Assembly: GCA_964434165.1 (NCBI GenBank)
Contig: CAYSUS010000030.1
Location: 1 to 64,000, forward strand
Reading direction: 5' to 3'
DNA length: 64,000 bases
From: CAYSUS01 sp964434165
GTDB lineage: Bacteria; Planctomycetota; Planctomycetia; Pirellulales; Thermoguttaceae
Below, piece after piece: positions 17,495 to 25,033 of the stretch (position 1 is its first letter; every line of letters begins with the position of its first letter). Under the pieces are notes generated by a model. It made no database searches. It was given only the letters and a program-made list of their open reading frames with translations, and was not told where the DNA came from. Made by a program: the position numbers and the translations under genes.

Positions 17495-17686
17495 CTAGGT
17501 CTTCGCGTCGGTGGCGCCGGCCTCGAGCTCGTCCAGTCCCTCCTTGAAGTAGGCCTTGACCTGGGGCCACCCGATCTTGATCAGGAAGATCAGGATCGGC
17601 AGGGCGATCGCGCCGACGATCAGGATCGTCTCCAGGCTCACCGCCCCTTCTTCGTTGTTGTGGATCTTGCGGAGGATGCTCAGCAT
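17495..17686 (-). CDS. flp: Flp/Fap-type major pilin
   Basis: A 63-residue prepilin. Leader MLSILRKIHNNEEG, cleavage expected after G14, mature start AVSLETILIVGAIALPILIFLI with Glu at +5, as in type IVb/c Flp pilins. The short tail ends in acidic residues. Start ATG has AAGGAG eight bases upstream. Flp pilins usually show a Glu-Tyr pair at +5/+6; here it is Glu-Thr. It sits directly upstream of the prepilin peptidase and downstream of a second small pilin-like gene, so this is the likely structural subunit of the pilus. Confidence 0.92.
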   Translation of the reverse strand: MLSILRKIHNNEEGAVSLETILIVGAIALPILIFLIKIGWPQVKAYFKEGLDELEAGATDAKT

Positions 17687-17739
17687 GCGAAGTTCTCCTT
17701 GGGAAAGCAGGGACGTCTTCTCTGTCATCGAAGACCGGT

Positions 17740-17907
17740 CTATAGGAACGGCCATGCGACCAGCACGGCCACCATCTCGTAAGCCAAGCGCATGATCTTG
17801 GGGCCGGCGACCATGACGAAGGCCGCGATCGGCATGACCACGCACAGGATCAGCACGTAGTCGAGCGAAGCCGCGCCCCGTCGCCTTGTTCTTCCTCGCC
17901 GTGCCAT
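17740..17907 (-). CDS. second Flp-like small prepilin
   Basis: A 55-residue protein: basic leader MARRGRTRRRG, then AASLDYVLILCVVMPIAAFVMV and a second hydrophobic tail (MVAVLVAWPFL). The Gly followed by Asp-Tyr at +5/+6 resembles the Glu-Tyr of Flp pilins, so it may be a second pilin or minor pilin processed by CpaA. The acidic residue is Asp rather than Glu, which would be unusual for processing. The frame extends upstream to 18003, overlapping the ATPase gene, but the ATG at 17907 directly before the basic leader is the natural start. Small size lowers certainty. Confidence 0.75.
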   Translation of the reverse strand: MARRGRTRRRGAASLDYVLILCVVMPIAAFVMVAGPKIMRLAYEMVAVLVAWPFL

Positions 17908-17987
17908 TGCTTTCACAGCCTCAACCTCAACCTTTCTCCGCGCTCCACTGCCCCCCATTCTAACTGCTATCGCGTCGCAAAGCGAGA

Positions 17988-19103
17988 CTACGGGCTCGCC
18001 CACATCGGAGCGGTAAGCTCAACGCGGTCTTCCATCCCCTGTTCGAAGGGTGCGCTGGCGAACGACGGTTTCTCGCCGGTCATCTCCAAATCCACGATCA
18101 ACCGGCCCTCGGGGGCCCTGCCCTTGAGCCGGCTGGTGAACAGGTCGCGGGTCTCGTATTGGTTGTTTTCGTCCAGACCGACCGTTTCCGTGATGCGGGT
18201 CACCTTGCGCGAGCCGTCTTCGGTAAACCGGGCAATTTGCACAAGAACGTCAATGGCGGCAGCCACCTGGGCCCGGGCGACGTACACGGGGATTTCGACG
18301 TCGGACATCAGCGACAGGGTCTCCAGCCGGACCAGAGCGTCGCGGGGGCTGTTGGCGTGGATCGTGGAAAGGCTGCCCGAGTGGCCGCTGAGCATCGACT
18401 GGAGCAGGTCCAAAGCCTCGCCGCCGCGGACCTCGCCCACGATGATGCGGTCGGGACGCATGCGGAGGGAGTTGACGAACAACTGGCGCACGTTCAAGAC
18501 GCCTCGCCCGGACGAGTCGCCGCGGCGGGCCTCCAGGTACAGGCAGTGCGTCTGGATCAGGCGAAGCTCCGAGGTGTCTTCAATGACGACGATCCGCTCC
18601 TGTTCGGGGATCGCGCGGGAGATGGCGCCCAGAAGCGTGGTCTTGCCCGTGCCCGTCCCGCCTGAGATCAGCACGTTCTTGTGCAGCAGGACGCACAGCT
18701 CGAGGAACTCGCGGGCCGCCTCGGAGAGGCTGCCTAACTGGATGAAGTCGTCGAGCGTCATCGCCTCGCGCGAGAACTTGCGGATGGTCAGATAGACGCC
18801 GGTCCGCGCGCAGGGCGGGATAATGGCATGGACGCGGGAGCCGTTGGGCAGCCGGGCGTCGAGCACGGGGCGCTCGTCGGTGATCTCGCGGCCCACCCAC
18901 TGGGCCACGTTGTGAATCGCCGAGAGCAGCGCGTCCTCGCTGTCGAAGCGGGCGGGGGTGTGCTCGAGCTTGCCGTGGCGCTCGACGTAGATGTCGTCGA
19001 ACCCGTTGACCATGACCTCCGAGACCGATTCGTCTTCCAGGAAGGGCCCGATGGGCTCCAGGAAGTACTTGGCGCTGGCTTCGAAGATGGCTTGCCGCGA
19101 CAT
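17988..19103 (-). CDS. cpaF: CpaF/TadA secretion ATPase (no FHA domain)
   Basis: A 371-residue ATPase of the CpaF/TadA family, close in sequence to the C-terminal 370 residues of the FHA-containing protein at 9447. Motifs: VSEVMVNGFDDIYVERHGKL, DARLPNGSRVHAIIPP, Walker A SGGTGTGKTT (about 146-155), IEDTSELRL, LRMRPDRIIVGEVRGGEA and STIHANSPRDAL. This is the minimal ATPase without an N-terminal sensory domain. I start at the ATG 19103 with GAGGCCAGG upstream; an in-frame start at 19142 adds 13 residues. It is the first gene of the pilus operon. Two CpaF paralogues in one cluster may serve extension and retraction or two platforms, which is inference. Confidence 0.94.
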   Translation of the reverse strand: MSRQAIFEASAKYFLEPIGPFLEDESVSEVMVNGFDDIYVERHGKLEHTPARFDSEDALLSAIHNVAQWVGREITDERPVLDARLPNGSRVHAIIPPCARTGVYLTIRKFSREAMTLDDFIQLGSLSEAAREFLELCVLLHKNVLISGGTGTGKTTLLGAISRAIPEQERIVVIEDTSELRLIQTHCLYLEARRGDSSGRGVLNVRQLFVNSLRMRPDRIIVGEVRGGEALDLLQSMLSGHSGSLSTIHANSPRDALVRLETLSLMSDVEIPVYVARAQVAAAIDVLVQIARFTEDGSRKVTRITETVGLDENNQYETRDLFTSRLKGRAPEGRLIVDLEMTGEKPSFASAPFEQGMEDRVELTAPMWASP

Positions 19104-19174
19104 CGGCCTGGCCTCAACCTGTCCGGCGGGCCTGCGCGCCAAAAGCGGTTTGCAGGCAAAGGGTTCCGAGCCTC

Positions 19175-19203
19175 AGTTTGATTCTTGCCGGGACGGCTGT
19201 CAA
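19175..19203 (-). promoter_or_regulatory. candidate promoter of the pilus operon
   Basis: On the minus strand a perfect TTGACA (19198-19203) is followed after 17 bp by CAAACT (19175-19180), a weak -10. It lies about 70 bp before the chosen cpaF start, in the 215-bp gap between pcrA and the pilus cluster, where one promoter must exist. The -35 is strong, the -10 poor. Confidence 0.4.
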
Positions 19204-19357
19204 TAGTCACCGGAGGGGGATTCATCAAGTCGTGGCCAGTCCGGTTCAGCCCGGAGGGGTGCCGGAGGTCTTGCGGGGGCGCGAGCCTTTCCTGGTCGGT
19301 GGCTCCGTGGCCCGAAGAACGCACTTGCGAAGAGACCCTCGACCGCCTTCGGCAGCG

Positions 19358-21622
19358 TTAGTCCGGCGATTTGACGGGGCGGATCTCGCCCTGGCTGAGG
19401 AGGAACGTGCGGCGTCCCGCTGCGGAGGCGAAATCGACCGTGGCCTGGCGGTCGCGGCCCTGGCCGCTTAGGGCCACGATGCGTCCCAGTCCGAGCCGGG
19501 TATGGCGAACGACCATGCCCTGGGTGAACGCGTCGGGCGAGACCGGCGCCGTGCTGGCGTGGCCGGCCATCTCGGCCGCCGTGGTGAGCACGGCCGCGAA
19601 GGGTTTGGGGCCCGGCGCGGGGACGCGCGGGGGTTGGACGAAGACGGGCTCGTCGCTGGCCGGCTCCCAGTGCGGCGGCTCGCCTACGGCGCCCTGCTCG
19701 CCGATCTCGACCAGTTCCATCTCGGCCCGCGGCAGCTCCATGAGGAACGCGCTGGGCACGGTCATCTTGCGCTGGCCGCGGAAGTCGCGGTACCGCGCGT
19801 GGCTGATCTGCAGTTCCTTCTGCGCCCGCGTGATGCCGACGAACATCAGGCGCCGCTCCTCCTCGAGCTGGTCGGGATCGCTGCGCGAGCGCTCGTGGGG
19901 CAGAAGCCCCTGCTCGACGGCCACGAGGTACACCACCGGGAACTCGAGCCCCTTGGAGGCGTGAAGCGTCATCAACGTGACGCGGTCGCTCTCGGTCTCC
20001 CAGTCGTCGGTGTCGCCTGCCAGGCGCGCCTCCTCGAGGAACTCCTCCAGCGGGGCGGGCCCGGCGCACCGCTCGTCGAACTCGCGGCAGGCGGTGAGCA
20101 GCTCCTCGATGTTCGCCAGGCGCTGCTGGGCCTCCTCGTCCCCGGCGTCCTCGTACTGCCGGCGGTAGCCGGTCTCGGCGAGCACGTGCCCGACCGTGGC
20201 TTCCACGGGGCCGCCGGCGACGGCCGCCAGCCGGTCCACCAGGGCCACGAACTGGCCCACCAGCCTGGCCGCGCGCCGGCTGAGCGTTTCGATCCGCGCG
20301 GCGTCCGCGGCGGCCTCCAGCAGCGTCAGCCCGACGCGCGTGGCGTGCTGGGCCAGTCGCTCGGCCGTGGTCTTGCCGATGCCCCGGGCGGGGACGTTCA
20401 GCACGCGGAGCAGGGCCACGTCGTCGCGCGGGTTGTTCAGCAATTGCAGGTAGGCGAGCAGGTCGCGGACCTCCTTGCGCTGGAAGAACTCCAGGGCGTT
20501 GACCACCTGAAACGGCACGCCGTGGGCGCGCAGGGCGCTTTCCAGGGCGCGGCTTAGCGCGTTGACCCGGTAGAACACGGCGAAGTCGCGATACCGGTAG
20601 CGCCCGCCGGCAACCAGGTCGGCGATCTGCCGGGCGACGTCCTGGGCCTCGGCGTGATGCGTGGCGTAGGTGGCCAGGCGGACCTTCTGGCCTTCGGCAT
20701 TCTCGGTGTACAGCTCCTTCTGCTTGCGCTTCACGTTGTTGGCGATCAACGCCGCGGCCACGTGCAGGATCCGCCTGGTGCTGCGGTAGTTCTGCTCCAG
20801 GCGCACGACGCGCACGTCGGGGAAGTCGCGCTCGAACTCCAGGATGTTGTTCAGATTCGCGCCCCGCCAGCCGTAGATCGACTGGTCCGGGTCGCCGGTG
20901 ACCGCCAGGTTGGGATGGTCGATGGAGAGGGCCCGGGCGATGGCGTACTGGGCCAGGTTCGTGTCCTGGTACTCATCGACGAGAATGAACCGGTAGCGCG
21001 CGTCCAGCTCGCGACGCACCTCGGGGTGGTCGCGGAGCAGCGCCGCCGCGTGGAGCAAGAGATCGTCGAAGTCGGCGGCGTTGGCCGTGGCCAGTTGGCG
21101 CTGATAGGCCGGATACACCCGCTGGACGATGGCCCCCAGGGGATTGCCGGGCCGGGGTCGATACTGGTCGGCCGCGATCAGGTTGTTCTTGGCCCAGCCG
21201 ATGGCCGAGGCGATCGCGTCGGGAGTAGTGTGCGAGAGGTCGAGCTTCAGGTGCCCCAGAACGCGGCGCAACGCCCGAGCGCTATCGTCCGTGTCGTAGA
21301 TTGTGTAGTTTTCCTGGAGCCCCACGAGCCGCGCATATTTCCTGAGCAGCCGGGCGCAGAAGCGGTGGAACGTGCCCAGCCACACCGACCGCCCTGGAGC
21401 GAGGGCCTGGACGCGCGCGCCCATCTCGGCAGCCGCTTTGTTGGTGAAGGTGAGGGCCAGGATCGCGTCGGGCGCCACGCCGAGGGCGAGCAGGTGGGCG
21501 ATACGGTGCGTGATCACCCGGGTCTTCCCGCTCCCGGGGCCGGCCAGCACCAGCAGCGGTCCGTCCACGTGCAGGACCGCCTGTTGCTGGCACGGGGTGA
21601 GACTGCGAAGCAGGGACTGCAA
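19358..21622 (-). CDS. pcrA: UvrD/PcrA/Rep-family ATP-dependent 3'-5' DNA helicase
   Basis: A 754-residue superfamily 1 helicase. Motifs in order: Q-motif LTPCQQQAVLH, Walker A AGPGSGKT (about 27-34), Ia LTFTNKAAAEM, II VDEYQDTN, III GDPDQSIYGWRGA, IV RLEQNYRS, V TLMTLHASKGLEFPVVYL, VI EERRLMFVGITRAQKEL. The C-terminal 60 residues (GMVVRHTRLGLGRIVAL...) form the Tudor-like domain that binds RNA polymerase in PcrA/UvrD. Length is normal for the family. It unwinds DNA in repair and removes RecA and stalled polymerase. The start is a TTG with GGAGG eight bases upstream. Monocistronic, divergent from the alpha-CTD-like gene. Confidence 0.96.
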   Translation of the reverse strand: MQSLLRSLTPCQQQAVLHVDGPLLVLAGPGSGKTRVITHRIAHLLALGVAPDAILALTFTNKAAAEMGARVQALAPGRSVWLGTFHRFCARLLRKYARLVGLQENYTIYDTDDSARALRRVLGHLKLDLSHTTPDAIASAIGWAKNNLIAADQYRPRPGNPLGAIVQRVYPAYQRQLATANAADFDDLLLHAAALLRDHPEVRRELDARYRFILVDEYQDTNLAQYAIARALSIDHPNLAVTGDPDQSIYGWRGANLNNILEFERDFPDVRVVRLEQNYRSTRRILHVAAALIANNVKRKQKELYTENAEGQKVRLATYATHHAEAQDVARQIADLVAGGRYRYRDFAVFYRVNALSRALESALRAHGVPFQVVNALEFFQRKEVRDLLAYLQLLNNPRDDVALLRVLNVPARGIGKTTAERLAQHATRVGLTLLEAAADAARIETLSRRAARLVGQFVALVDRLAAVAGGPVEATVGHVLAETGYRRQYEDAGDEEAQQRLANIEELLTACREFDERCAGPAPLEEFLEEARLAGDTDDWETESDRVTLMTLHASKGLEFPVVYLVAVEQGLLPHERSRSDPDQLEEERRLMFVGITRAQKELQISHARYRDFRGQRKMTVPSAFLMELPRAEMELVEIGEQGAVGEPPHWEPASDEPVFVQPPRVPAPGPKPFAAVLTTAAEMAGHASTAPVSPDAFTQGMVVRHTRLGLGRIVALSGQGRDRQATVDFASAAGRRTFLLSQGEIRPVKSPD

Positions 21623-21804
21623 CGAACGTTTCCTCCGTGCAAGGGAACGGCAAGCAAATCAGTATAGGCGGTCGGAGGCCGCCGTGGCGTGTGGGGAGGC
21701 CATCATGGTGTCGCCCCGGGCGGGCCCGCGCAAGGGGGAGGGACGAGTTTCGCGGGAAAACGCGATCGGGTCGGGGTCCGCGCTCTACCCAAATCGGCCG
21801 GTAG

Positions 21805-21813
21805 TGCTATACT
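21805..21813 (+). promoter_or_regulatory. extended -10 element upstream of the alpha-CTD-like gene
   Basis: TGC directly followed by TATACT (21808-21813), an extended -10 without a convincing -35. It lies about 140 bp before the ATG at 21952, with two 30-bp direct repeats in the presumed leader. On the opposite strand a TATACT at 21661-21666 could serve pcrA. Confidence 0.4.
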
Positions 21814-21818
21814 CAGGT

Positions 21819-21910
21819 GTTCGCGCCGCGGTCGCGCGGTGCTGACGGTCGACCGCGAGGGGCGCGTCCGGGTGACCGACGTTCGCGCCGCGGTCGCGCG
21901 GTGCTGACGG
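21819..21910. repeat. 30-bp direct repeat in the leader of the alpha-CTD-like gene
   Basis: GTTCGCGCCGCGGTCGCGCG followed by GTGCTGACGG occurs at 21819-21848 and again, identical, at 21881-21910, a 62-bp period. The first copy begins six bases after the -10 hexamer, so both are probably transcribed. CGCGCCGCGGTCGCGCG is rich in self-complementary GCGC/CGCG words. Could be a duplicated operator or a local slippage product. Confidence 0.85.
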
Positions 21911-21951
21911 ATCGAACTGACCGCCTCTTGAAACCTCTTGGGAGGGAGCCC

Positions 21952-22239
21952 ATGGGCACGCGGATTCCGTTGAGTTGTCTGGACCACGCGGGCGAGGACC
22001 TGCAAGACAAGCTGGAGATGAGCACCGCCGAGATCGGCCTGTCGGTTCGTACCACGAATTGCCTGGAGGAGCGAGGCATCTTCACGGTGCAGGATCTGCT
22101 CAACTGCACGCGTGACGACCTGCTGGGCATTTCCAACTTCGGCGAGAAGACGTTGGAAGAGGTTTACAAGGCTCTGGAGGGGATCGGGCTTTATCGGCGT
22201 TCGCGCATGGCGCGACCGATGGAGCCCAGCGTCACGTAG
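21952..22239 (+). CDS. stand-alone RNA polymerase alpha C-terminal-domain protein
   Basis: A 95-residue protein that is essentially an RNA polymerase alpha CTD without the N-terminal domain. Compared with the well-known E. coli alpha CTD, the DNA-contact residues R265, N268, G296 and K298 are matched by R33, N36, G64 and K66 in SVRTTNCLEERG and SNFGEKTLEEV, and Ser299 is replaced by Thr. So UP-element or DNA binding may be retained. Residues 1-25 are unrelated and may be a docking tail. Start ATG with GGGAGGGAG upstream. Families of such proteins occur in planctomycetes; their role is not established. Could act as a competitor or adaptor for promoter DNA. Confidence 0.87.
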   Translation: MGTRIPLSCLDHAGEDLQDKLEMSTAEIGLSVRTTNCLEERGIFTVQDLLNCTRDDLLGISNFGEKTLEEVYKALEGIGLYRRSRMARPMEPSVT

Positions 22240-22484
22240 CCGCTGCTGATGCGGCGATCGCCGGGGAACGATCTTCCGGGGCCGTGCGCCCCGGGACACC
22301 AGTCGCCGCGCGTTGGAGGCAGTTCCAAGGCGACGGGGAGCCCGAGGGTGCAGGCGGCTTGGCGCGTCTTCCCCAAGAAGCTTCGAGATGATCTGCGGAC
22401 CCGCGCACGGATCGCATGCGGCCGGCTCCAGTCGCCGGCGCGCCGAGGGAAGCCAGGGCGGTTCGCCATTGCGGAGACGACAGA

Positions 22485-23786
22485 TTGGCTCGCTGGTTTC
22501 GGTTTTACGAGAAGAAGCGCGGCAATCGCCGCACGGGTTCCCGCGTGCTGGGGACCCTCGGTGAGGGACTGTATTTCGGCGTTTGCTTCTTCCTCGGCTG
22601 CATCGGCCTGGCCCTGATCCTGGCCACGGTGATCGTGCCCGACTGGCGCGTCAACCACGAGTTCGTCCAGACCGAGTGCACGGTGCTGGACGGACAGTTG
22701 GGCTCGATCCAGACCGAGGGCGGCACCCTCTACCGGCCCGAGATCCGCATCCGCTACCGGGTCGGCGATGAGACGCTCGTCACCACGGCGTACGACATCC
22801 ACCGCCGGCACTCGGGTGGCAAGGAGGCCAACCAGGCGCGCGTCGATCGGTTCGTCCCGGGGCGCCCGTACGACTGCTGGTACGATCCGGCCGACCCCGA
22901 CGTGGTCGTGCTCGTGCGGGGATACCACTGGTGGTTCTGGCTGCTGTTCGTCGTGCCCGTGGCCTTCATCCTCATCGGCGGAGCGGGGCTGACCTACACG
23001 CTGCTGACCTGGGGCAAGTCGGCCGAGCGCCGCGCCGTGCTGGCCAGCCGCACCTCGCAGCTCCCGTTGTTCGAGGGCAACGGCCGCGCCAAGTCCGCCT
23101 ACCCGACGATCCCGGAGGCCTTGGAGGCGAACGACAGCGCCGGCACGAAGTTGTCGTATCGTCTTGCGGTGGCGTCGGGACGGGCGTGGGCCCTGCTGGT
23201 CTCGTTCGCGCTGTGCGTCGTGTGGAACGGCATCACCTCGATCTTCCTGATCGTGGCCATCGGGCGCCACGTGGAAGGCAAGCCGGACTGGGTTCTGACC
23301 GCGTTCGTCGTTCCGTTCGCCGCGGTGGGCGCGGGGATGGTCTATTATTTCGTCCGGCAACTGGTCGTGGCCACGGTCATCGGGCCGACCATCGTCGAGA
23401 TCTCCGAGCACCCCCTGGTGCCGGGAAAGACCTACGGGCTCTTCCTTTCCCAGACGGGGCGCCTCAGAATGAACTCGTTCGAAGTCCTGCTCGTATGCGA
23501 CGAGGAGGCTTCCTACCGCCAGGGGACCAACGCGCGAACCGAGTCGCAGCGGGTCTTCCAGCACAAGGTGTATCGCCGCGAGCGTTTCGCCATTCGCGGC
23601 CAGGAGCCGTTGGAGGTGGATTGCGAGATCGCCCTGCCCGCCGGGGCGATGCACTCGTTCAAGTCGCCGCACAACGAAGTGAACTGGAAAGTCGTCGTCA
23701 AAGGGGAGTTGGCCGGATGGCCGGACTACGAACGCTGCTTTTCCCTGATCGTGCGCCCCGCTCCGAACGGAACGGGCGCGACATGA
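22485..23786 (+). CDS. DUF3592-type membrane protein
   Basis: A 433-residue membrane protein. TM segments lie near residues 27-50, 157-182, 238-265 and 280-310. Between the first and second is the DUF3592-like exported domain (VQTECTVLDGQLGS...YRPEIRIRYRVGDET...RFVPGRPYDCWYDPADPDVVVLV). The last 130 residues (EHPLVPGKTYGLFLSQ...LEVDCEIALPAGAMHSFKSPHNEVNWKVVVKGEL...FSLIV) look like an arrestin-type beta sandwich. The probable start is a TTG at 22485 with GGAG at good spacing; an ATG at 22416 would add 23 residues of unlikely composition. The stop overlaps the next start (ATGA). Function unknown. Confidence 0.85.
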   Translation: MARWFRFYEKKRGNRRTGSRVLGTLGEGLYFGVCFFLGCIGLALILATVIVPDWRVNHEFVQTECTVLDGQLGSIQTEGGTLYRPEIRIRYRVGDETLVTTAYDIHRRHSGGKEANQARVDRFVPGRPYDCWYDPADPDVVVLVRGYHWWFWLLFVVPVAFILIGGAGLTYTLLTWGKSAERRAVLASRTSQLPLFEGNGRAKSAYPTIPEALEANDSAGTKLSYRLAVASGRAWALLVSFALCVVWNGITSIFLIVAIGRHVEGKPDWVLTAFVVPFAAVGAGMVYYFVRQLVVATVIGPTIVEISEHPLVPGKTYGLFLSQTGRLRMNSFEVLLVCDEEASYRQGTNARTESQRVFQHKVYRRERFAIRGQEPLEVDCEIALPAGAMHSFKSPHNEVNWKVVVKGELAGWPDYERCFSLIVRPAPNGTGAT

Positions 23787-24184
23787 GCGAGCCGCGGGTG
23801 ACGATCCGCCTGGACGGCAACGGTCGCGTGTACCTGCCCGGCGAGGCCCTTTCCGGGGAGTATCTTCTCGAGGGGATCGACGCCGAGCAGATCAAGGCGA
23901 TCGAGGTCTCGGTCCTTTGGATCACCGAGGGCAAGGGGGACGAGGACCTGGCCGTCCACCACTTCCGGCGGCTCGCTCCCGACGATCCGGACTGGACCGA
24001 TCCCGCCCGGCCGGGCCGGTTCTGCACGCGGCTTCCCAACAGCCCGTTGAGCTATCACGGGCTGATCGTGAAGATCGCGTGGTGCGTTCGCGTCCGCGTG
24101 TTCCTGGGGCGGGGCAAGGAAGTGGTGGGCCAGCGGCCGTTCCGTCTCGGGGCGGTGCCGCCGGCCAGGGTGAGCAAGTCGTGA
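23783..24184 (+). CDS. arrestin-like beta-sandwich protein, unknown function
   Basis: A 133-residue protein without signal peptide or TM segment. The pattern VTIRLDGNGRVYLPGEALSGEYLLEG...IKAIEVSVLWITEGKGDEDL...LPNSPLSYHGLIVKIAWCVRVRVFL resembles the N-terminal half of arrestin-fold proteins (Spo0M-like), which start with a beta strand and a PGE turn. It overlaps the DUF3592 gene by 4 bp and the next gene by 4 bp, so all three are translationally coupled. The DUF3592 partner ends in a domain that looks like the C-terminal arrestin half, so the two proteins may together form an arrestin-like pair. The fold is my inference. Confidence 0.82.
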   Translation: MSEPRVTIRLDGNGRVYLPGEALSGEYLLEGIDAEQIKAIEVSVLWITEGKGDEDLAVHHFRRLAPDDPDWTDPARPGRFCTRLPNSPLSYHGLIVKIAWCVRVRVFLGRGKEVVGQRPFRLGAVPPARVSKS

Positions 24185-24789
24185 CGTCCGGCGATCCGTT
24201 TCCTCCCCCCAATCCCTTCTCCTCGCGGTACGTGCGTCCGGGCGCGATTCCCTTCATCGGTCCGGCGGGGTCCTCCCCGGCGCAGCTCGTCGAGCGGCTC
24301 CGCGACAGCGCGTGGCGCGGCCAGATCGTCGGACCGCACGGCAGCGGGAAATCGGCCCTCCTGGCGGCCCTGATGCCGGCTATCGAGCGGGCCGGCCGTC
24401 GGGTCCTGGCTTGCGAGCTGCACGACGGCCAGCGGCATCTGCCCGAGGGACTGCTGCCGCCGGCCCCCGCGGACGACGCCGTGGCGATCGTGGACGGCTA
24501 CGAGCAGCTCTCGGTCTTCAGCCGCGTCCGTCTCCGAAAGGCCTCAAAGACCCTGGGGCTGGGTCTGGTGGTCACCGCCCATCGCCCGATGCGCCTGCCG
24601 ATCCTCTGCCGGCTGCAGCCGCAGGCCGAGCTGGCCCAGGAGTTGGCGGCCTGGCTGCTTCGCGACTACCCCGAGCTGATCGAGCCGCACGAGGTCGCCG
24701 CGCGGTTCGAGGCCCGGGGGGGCAATCTCCGGGAGGTGCTCTTCGACCTCTACGATCTGTTCGAGCAGCGCGTCCGGCAGTGGAACTGA
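24181..24789 (+). CDS. small P-loop ATPase of the DUF3592/arrestin-like operon
   Basis: A 202-residue NTPase. Walker A is GPHGSGKSALLAALM (about 49-63), Walker B is DDAVAIVDGYEQL (about 98-110), and a sensor-like TAHRP follows. No DNA-binding or membrane domain is seen. The start is a GTG overlapping the previous stop (GTGA). It resembles small bacterial AAA/ABC-like ATPases of unknown role. As third gene of the coupled trio it may energise or gate whatever the membrane protein and the arrestin-like protein do. Family assignment beyond P-loop NTPase is not possible by eye. Confidence 0.82.
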   Translation: MTSGDPFPPPNPFSSRYVRPGAIPFIGPAGSSPAQLVERLRDSAWRGQIVGPHGSGKSALLAALMPAIERAGRRVLACELHDGQRHLPEGLLPPAPADDAVAIVDGYEQLSVFSRVRLRKASKTLGLGLVVTAHRPMRLPILCRLQPQAELAQELAAWLLRDYPELIEPHEVAARFEARGGNLREVLFDLYDLFEQRVRQWN

Positions 24790-25033
24790 GGACGCCCCCC
24801 GGACCGCGGCGAGCGCCCCGAGGGCCCATGGCGCGGATCGTGACCTATCCTTGCCGAGACACGGCGGGCGCGGCCGCGCGTCGCGATCCGCAGTTTCCCG
24901 ACAGCCCGCACGGTCGCCGCGATCCACGCGACCGCGACGACCGTAATCCGTTCGCAATCCGCGGTGTCGGCACCTTCGGCCGATTGACGGGCTCGCGGGC
25001 CCCGGGTCAATTGGACGGAGGCCGAAGCGACCA

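Noticed and set aside
22191..23672. 493-codon antisense frame over the DUF3592 gene
   Set aside because: The sense gene has TM segments and coupled neighbours; the antisense product has no TM or domain.
24790..25033. Possible regulatory RNA before the Cys-rich secreted gene
   Set aside because: GC-rich with scattered small dyads only; no recognisable riboswitch or stable long stem by eye.
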